From Marthasterias glacialis (Eukaryota; Echinodermata; Asteroidea; Forcipulatida; Asteriidae), in the NCBI GenBank assembly GCA_911728455.2, contig OU452222.1, positions 22,206,559 to 22,270,558 on the forward strand: a stretch of DNA of 64,000 nucleotides, given 5' to 3'. Made by a program: the position numbers and the translations under genes. Positions within the stretch are counted from its first letter, which is position 1. Each line of letters starts with the position of its first letter. Of this stretch, positions 59,501 to 64,000 are shown one piece after another. Below the pieces are notes generated by a model, which worked only from the letters and a program-made list of their open reading frames with translations, ran no database searches and was not told the origin of the DNA.

Positions 59501-62500
59501 TGGCCTTGGCTATGCTCGTAACGTGTGCATTCAGGTTGGTTCAGTGGTTTCTTTCCCTGCCTTTCACCTCTGTGGAAACTAGTGTGAATCACAGACCAGA
59601 GCCTTGCATGTTGATTGGGTTTTTAGTCCCTACCTGATTGCGTGGGTTTTTCCCATTTGGGGTTTTCTTCCCACATCTAATACTGACATTTCATCTCTCC
59701 TCTCTACACGGGTATCTTCAGGCCTACGGGTCACAGTGCAAGTCACTTTTGAGGGTCCCTTGGTTTCATTACCAGAAAGATTTAATAATAATATTGTTGT
59801 TGTTTGACAGAACACGAGTGTATCGTAACCATTCACATAGTGAATCAAACCTTCGACATCCAAATTCAAGCTAAGGTGAGAAGAACATATTAAGTTAGTC
59901 TGCACCATGGGAGATTCTGAGATTCTGTGTCCTTCATGCTTTGTGTAAAGGCCGCATTGCATTATGGGATTACCTAGAAGTATGCTAATTCTAATTAGCA
60001 TATACCTAGCAGAAATCTGCCCGGTATATTTTTCATTTAATACCCGCTACCGGTCCCAGGTCAGAACGAAAACGGTGCCCGGGACCGGGAACCAGTCTAT
60101 TCCTTCACTAGCTCTAAAGTCAGAGGGGACCAGGGACATACCTTAAGTATCTGTCCTCCTTCTGGATACTTGTCAAGAACTCGCTTCAGGTAAATGTGAA
60201 GAGGCGGCAGTCTCTGTCCAAAATCATCATCTGCATTGTCAATTAACAGAGAAAGACAGAAATACAAATATAGATTTTAACATTTAACAAAATATTGATA
60301 CTTAAAATGTATATAGGCCTACGTATTTTGAAAGACACTTTTCTCTCGATAGGCGTATTCTATTCCCGATCCGTTAATGACGTATGGAACGAACCCTGGT
60401 GCTAAATCCATATGATTTTCTGTCATTTTCGTAATATTGTGTTTTTCCCATTGGTCCCTATCGGGACAGGGCTTTTTTATGTACGGGGACCCGAGGAGGG
60501 GGGAGGGGCACATAGTGCCCCCCTCCTTTTTTCCCCAAAGTGTTTGACTGATTTTGATGAAACTTGCCGCGAATGTGCATTGCGCCAAGTTCTACATGAT
60601 GACGTCAAAACGTTTTTTTTTAATCGTCGCTGTAAGGCGTTTTTAACTGTTTTTCCCCATTTTTGGTCAAAAATCGTGTTTTTGCCATAACTTCTGTTTT
60701 TTCGTTCGAATCTTTTGGAACTTGGCAAACTTGTACATTTTAACAAAATCAATTTAATTTGAACCTAATTTAGTTACTGGAGTCACCTTTGGGGCGTTAT
60801 AATCCCTTAATTTATTCCATTTTGGGGGAAACTTTTTGTTTGCGTTTTTTTTCACTTAAAAATAAAAATGGCCACTGCCAAGGGTCCTGGGAGAAATAAT
60901 AAGGCTTGATTGACAAATCTAAATATTTTTTGGGTCTGAAAAGTAAGAAATGAGCATGTTGAAAATATTCCATTGTTGAAAAACTTGATATAATTTGACC
61001 CCCTAATTACAGGCTGAAAACACAAAATCCAAGAGGGCCGCCAAAAATTGCGGCCATTTAGAATTTCCAAAATCCATTTTAGACTATTACGTCACTCATC
61101 ACTATCACTTTTCTGGCAAAAAAATCAAAAATAAGTGAAAATAATGTTAAAAAAAAAAAAAAAATCACTAAAAAACAGTAAAATCGTGTGAACCAGGTCA
61201 AACAAATGGTTGTCATGGCAACAGCTAAATGCTGGTATCAGTTATTTTTTGCCAACATGATTCTAGTTCTATTTTAGGAAAAGTCAGAAAATTTCGCAGT
61301 GATCGGGCGAAGTGTTAAAAAGTTACGCTCCTGATAGGGTTAATAAACTTAAGTCACACTCAAGTCTCGTATGTTAGCGTCGAGAATACAAAAATAATGG
61401 CAACAGTGTAGAACAGTGCCTAGGCGTGGAAACGTCGATTGTACTTATCTATACAAGATCCTATGTCAAGAGCCCAGTTCAATGTCTTTTTTGTTTGCTT
61501 GTTTATTGTTGACATATTATAATTGGCATAGTAATTTGTTGCTATTTCTGCTTATTTTTATAACAAGTTTGTAGGACTGGGCCAGATTATATGAACTGGG
61601 AGCGGCTCACAGTGGAAATACGTCACACTTTGATTAGTCTTGGTTCCAAGACGCTCCTTTTGCATAGTCACGAGTAGTCAGTGAAAAACATATCGCCGCT
61701 GGAGAGCGCTATCGGGGAAGCTGGAGGTCACTACGACCCCATGTCGGTCAAGTGCAGCAGCAGTAGTAGTAGTAGTATTAGTAGACGACTAGTTGCAGCC
61801 TCTTTGGGCAATTTATTGGGCGGTAAAATAAACATTATTGACTGCAGCGTGACTAGAAAGATCGTCCAAAAGTAGAATAAAACATCTACTGCACTAACCG
61901 TGGGTTATTAAAAAAAAATAATAATAATAATAACACGGGTTACGTGACGTGCGTGTAACTTATCTGCCTAAAAAAAAAATGTGAAACCGTAAACCAACCT
62001 GATCATTCAGCTATTTTTTCCATCCGTTTCAAAATCCTGCTACTGGACCAAATTAAACTCTAATTATTTGTAATTGCCCGTGAATAACAAAAGTGTACAG
62101 TTATTATTAATGATAGAAATTACATTTCAAAATTCATTTTTTGAGAGTCTGGGTAACGGACCGTGGCTCGGTCACTATCCGTGCGGGTCAACATAGCGAG
62201 TCAACAGCCCATTACATTGGTTTGGGGAATTCGTGGATGGCCGGCCACTTGAATTTGCGGCTGGAATTTGCGAATTTTCCTATAATTTTATCATAGAAAA
62301 AGGCCGGACATTTCCCTTTTTCCACTGAACCGATTGCTTGCAACTTTTCAGGTTCGTATATAAGTAATACTTCCATTGAAGACTTGTGTTGAAATAAATT
62401 CTGTTGCAATTGCTTCTGTGCAAATTCGTCTTTTCTCCTGGAGTACGAAGCTTCATTCGCCATTGTTGGTCTGAAAACCTTTAATAAAAACAGCATACTT

Positions 62501-62521
62501 ACCATCACTTGAGTCTGCCAT
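42060..62521 (-). CDS. SACS: Sacsin-like gene, locus B: four exons, about 4,410 codons, one frameshift
   Basis: Whole-locus entry; exons are 62503-62521, 60142-60230, 57615-57873 and 42060-54927. All three introns are GT-AG and the reading phases agree at each junction. Sacsin is a giant cytosolic co-chaperone with HSP90-like ATPase repeats, a DnaJ domain that can recruit HSP70, and a C-terminal HEPN dimerisation domain. The predicted product has three ATPase modules, with the NADDA motif near residues 45, 1386 and 2409, a DnaJ domain with HPD near residue 4130, and HEPN at about 4265-4400. Human sacsin is 4,579 residues, so the size fits. The N-terminal ubiquitin-like domain of vertebrate sacsin is absent. 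A net 4-nt deletion near 47550 breaks the frame, so the locus is a pseudogene, a null allele or an assembly error. Family assignment is very sure; functional status is not. Confidence 0.93.
47552..54927 (-). CDS. Locus B giant exon, 5' part up to the frameshift: sacsin modules 1-3
   Basis: The acceptor is TTTTTCAG just before 54927, and the frame is open for about 7.4 kb with no intron. The exon begins with LPCILSGRTIG, the continuation of module 1. Module 2 follows, with FKELIQNADDAGATEVKF near 51090-51180 and GRFGLGFTSVYHLTD near 50880-50950. Module 3 has FKELLQNADDAGATEIHF near 48030-48110 and GRFGIGFNAVYHLTD near 47810-47880. All three nucleotide-binding motif pairs are present. The frame is lost at 47550-47551, where codon alignment with the locus C paralogue shows 2 nt in place of 6. 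Beyond that point this frame runs about 80 codons of unrelated sequence to a stop at 47315. An intron-poor giant exon is the usual sacsin gene structure. Confidence 0.92.
54928..57614 (-). other. Locus B intron 3
   Basis: This 2.7-kb intron has donor GTCAGT and acceptor TTTTTCAG. Apart from a tRNA-like SINE head (55150-55226) I see no gene. Open frames on either strand are short and not protein-like. Confidence 0.6.
55150..55226 (-). mobile_element. tRNA-like SINE head in locus B intron 3
   Basis: The minus strand has TAGTTTGCTCGGTTGGAAG (A-box-like) and GGTTCGAGTCC (B box), spaced like a tRNA, with T-rich sequence after. The acceptor stem does not pair and no clear anticodon loop forms, so it is a tRNA-derived SINE or tRNA pseudogene rather than a tRNA gene. 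Confidence 0.5.
57615..57873 (-). CDS. Locus B exon 3: ATP-binding core of the first sacsin module
   Basis: The exon is 259 nt, with acceptor CTACCTACAG and donor CAG|GTCAGT. It encodes ELVQNADDAEAKKVIFLFD at its start (the N-box with the Mg/ATP-contacting Asn) and GRFGLGFISVYHLT near its end (the glycine-rich GxGxG-type lid motif of GHKL ATPases). The last base G joins AC of the giant exon to make Asp, continuing into LPCIL, so the junction is confirmed by the protein. The paralogous exon at 3727-3985 has the same length and differs by only a few residues. Both copies are intact. Confidence 0.9.
57874..60141 (-). other. Locus B intron 2
   Basis: A 2.3-kb intron, more than half of which is the TIR element at 58706-60099. 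Sequence either side of that element aligns with locus A intron 2 (6430-6534). The remainder (57874-58600) shows nothing I recognise. Confidence 0.6.
58706..60099. mobile_element. 1.39-kb TIR element in locus B intron 2
   Basis: The terminal inverted repeats are TAGACTGGTTCCCGGTCC and its inverse. Flanking TTCCCTCA (58698-58705) and TTCCTTCA (60100-60107) look like an 8-bp target-site duplication with one change; locus A has a single TTCCTTCA at the matching point (about 6459). No transposase ORF is present, so it is non-autonomous. An 8-bp duplication fits hAT-like or P-like superfamilies, but the termini alone do not decide. A partial relative lies at 13374-13580. Confidence 0.75.
60142..60230 (-). 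CDS. Locus B exon 2: start of the first sacsin ATPase module
   Basis: The exon is 89 nt, preceded by a pyrimidine-rich acceptor ending in GCAG and followed by donor GTATGT. It encodes a short acidic stretch, then DFGQRLPPLHIYLKRVLDKY and a segment ending in GGQILK. This is the helix just before the ATP-binding N-box in sacsin repeats. The glutamate and NADDA that follow are on exon 3, so the ATPase fold is split between exons. A near-identical exon lies at 6535-6623. The right end of a TIR transposon sits only about 40 bp from the donor side, inside intron 2. Confidence 0.85.
60231..62502 (-). other. Locus B intron 1
   Basis: A 2.3-kb intron with a GTAAGT donor. It includes a ~0.9-kb stretch (60400-61330) resembling dispersed satellite-like sequence, with G/C-rich inverted words near 60480-60535, and an AGT microsatellite (about 61757-61775). 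A short open frame at its 5' end is listed separately. Confidence 0.55.
62212..62463 (-). CDS. Small hypothetical open frame within locus B intron 1
   Basis: The frame reads 83 codons from ATG 62463. It is Lys- and Gln-rich (SRRKDEFAQKQLQQNLF, then KIIGKFANSSRKFKW), has no recognised domain and no signal peptide. It starts only about 40 bp after exon 1. Exon 1 cannot be spliced to it with a normal intron length. It is not conserved in intron 1 of locus A. It could be chance or a remnant of an inserted sequence. Confidence 0.2.
   Translation of the reverse strand: MANEASYSRRKDEFAQKQLQQNLFQHKSSMEVLLIYEPEKLQAIGSVEKGKCPAFFYDKIIGKFANSSRKFKWPAIHEFPKPM
62503..62521 (-). CDS. Locus B exon 1 (19 nt, start codon)
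   Basis: This micro-exon encodes M-A-D-S-S-D plus the first base of the next codon. The ATG context is strong (A at -3, G at +4). It is followed at once by GTAAGT, a consensus donor. The same 19 nt, apart from one base, occur at 7687-7705 and 23461-23479, each with the same donor, which is the main evidence that this is a real exon. The phase-1 end joins exon 2, which supplies AT to complete an Asp codon and gives a short acidic run before the first sacsin module. Confidence 0.8.
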
Positions 62522-63690
62522 TCTTGGCCAAACTTGTTGATGCCTCTTTAAAAAAACACTGTCTTAGGTGTCAGACGTCAGTTCCTGTAATCCAAGAAAA
62601 TATTTAGTTTTTCTTTCAGTTACCAGGAATAATAATCTGAAACATGTAAAAGCTAGGTGGAAAATGAAAATGGAATCTGTTTAGGCTAAGACCCTCATGG
62701 GAGGGAGCGGGCTGTATAGCTTATAATCATTACTCAGTCTGAATCACTTGTATTGTCCTTCCATCTATGTGTCCCTGATGGAATTTGAATTTTCATCGCA
62801 TACCAAAACGTTTGTGCTTAAAACCGAGCGTCATATCAAGGGACTGGGAGCCTAACTAGTACGCCGTAAACGCAATTTTAATGTCAAAGAGAATTGTTTT
62901 TTTAATTAATGTGTTAGTCCATTTAGTATTTGAAATTATTCAAATCTCAAAAAACAACAACATTTTAATAATAAAAACAAATTAAAGTCCTCCATCCCCC
63001 CACACCGTTAGTATTATTAGATTGGACTTTTGTCCTTTGCATGCATTTGGCCCGCTGCACATATTATGTTTTCTCTGAACAAACTTTGCTAATAGACTAA
63101 ACATAGCCTATATTCCAAATTGTACACAGAAACTGAGACTAACCACTAAATAGACTGAACTTTGGAGTCTGGAGCAGTGCATGCATTGGCCCCATTGCAC
63201 CTGTATTTACAGTTGGACAGTAGGACCAACACTGCATCATAAGAAACGACCGTGTGTTCTTGTTTACAGTAGGTACGGGACTCGTAGTCATACCTGGGAT
63301 AACGAAGCCTATTTCCCATTTTTATCAAAGCCCAATAAGACCTCAAAAGGTTTACAGATGTTTTGGGCAATACAAATAAATAAATAACATCTTTCAGTTG
63401 TAATTTTTGGATATTTACCTAGTTTTCTACAGCCTCAAAGTTGGATGAAGCTCCAACCATAATCTTCCCCCAATAAAAAAAAAACCTTACAATGTTCATT
63501 TGCCTATCCACGTGCTATACCCATGCCATACCCAACCATGTATTTCTATGGAGGACTTCCTTTATTGATTTTAGATCCGACTTCCTGTTTTCAATCAAAG
63601 CAAAACACAAAAATCCAACCAACATATCGAAAGTGTCATGAAACTCAAGATTGAAAATATACAGTTCACTATACTGAGTAAAGCCAATAG
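62522..63690. other. Upstream of locus B
   Basis: It probably contains the locus B promoter, but no TATA or other core element is clear. It does not align obviously with the upstream regions of loci A and C. No other gene is seen to the right edge. Confidence 0.35.
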
Positions 63691-63857
63691 ACTCTGGAAT
63701 ATCTTTCACAGATTTCGAGCAAGAAAAGCCTCGATCGAATAAACTAAATGCATTAATCATCGTGTACCGCACCACCCTTTCCTACGGAGGATGTCGCGTG
63801 TGTTTACATATTATTATACCCAAAAGTGGTCACGTGACGCGGGTTGCGCAATCGGTC
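63691..63857 (+). mobile_element. Right-end fragment of a D element
   Basis: It matches the intact copy from 'actctggaatatctttcaca' to 'gcgcaatcggtc', including the TGGTCACGTGAC palindrome. It is close in sequence to the right end at 28093. Confidence 0.7.
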
Positions 63858-64000
63858 GATTGATTTAAAACGACCTGTGAGCCACTTATTATAATGGGTA
63901 CAAAAGTGCACACGACTCCATAATCTGGCCTAGCAAGTACGAAAGTGTATAGCAACTTTACACCAAGTACTTCTAGTTCGTAGGTTTTACCATTACACTG

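Overview
The window looks like AT-rich nuclear DNA of an invertebrate animal, most likely a marine deuterostome such as an echinoderm or hemichordate. The signs are GT-AG introns with very small leading exons, sacsin-type co-chaperone genes, CR1/L2-like LINE fragments, tRNA-derived SINEs, many palindromic MITE-like elements, minisatellites and a 100-N scaffold gap (5932-6031). The species call is an inference. Nothing in the window looks prokaryotic.

The coding content is dominated by three sacsin-like loci, all on the minus strand. Locus B (42060-62521) is the complete one. It has a 19-nt exon 1 (62503-62521), an 89-nt exon 2 (60142-60230), a 259-nt exon 3 (57615-57873) and one giant exon of about 12.9 kb (42060-54927). 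Together they encode about 4,410 residues: three HSP90-like ATPase (sacsin) repeat modules, then a DnaJ domain with HPD, then a C-terminal HEPN domain. A net 4-nt deletion near 47550 breaks the frame. Locus C (16861-23479) has only the third repeat module plus DnaJ and HEPN. Its exon 1 is a copy of the same 19-nt exon and can be spliced in frame to the truncated body. An in-frame TAA (17806-17808) separates the repeat module from DnaJ-HEPN. Locus A (3727-7705) has intact copies of exons 1-3; its giant exon is not in the window and could lie beyond the left edge.

The flanks show how locus C arose. Its downstream side and body (about 14.1-23.27 kb) match locus B (about 38.2-48.6 kb). Its upstream side (23.38 kb to about 32.2 kb, swollen by transposon insertions) is collinear with the upstream side of locus A (7.6-10.9 kb). 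Locus C is therefore a chimera: an A-type promoter and exon 1 placed in front of a B-type 3' half.

Layout from left to right: diverged ~150-bp repeats (1-2.7 kb); a 758-bp inverted-repeat element (2.86-3.62 kb); locus A (3.7-7.7 kb) with a ~40-bp minisatellite in intron 1; a 57-bp minisatellite (9.0-9.3 kb); mixed repeats (9.3-13.6 kb); the downstream flank of C with SINEs and two adjacent MITEs (13.6-16.8 kb); locus C (16.9-23.5 kb); a nest of transposons including a CR1-like LINE (24.2-28.1 kb); repeats, a second LINE remnant and a (CAT)n tract (28-33 kb); LINE remnants, palindromes and a RecQ-like helicase fragment (33.6-36.7 kb); the downstream flank of B (37-42 kb); locus B (42-62.5 kb), whose intron 2 carries a TIR element; and upstream sequence to the right edge.
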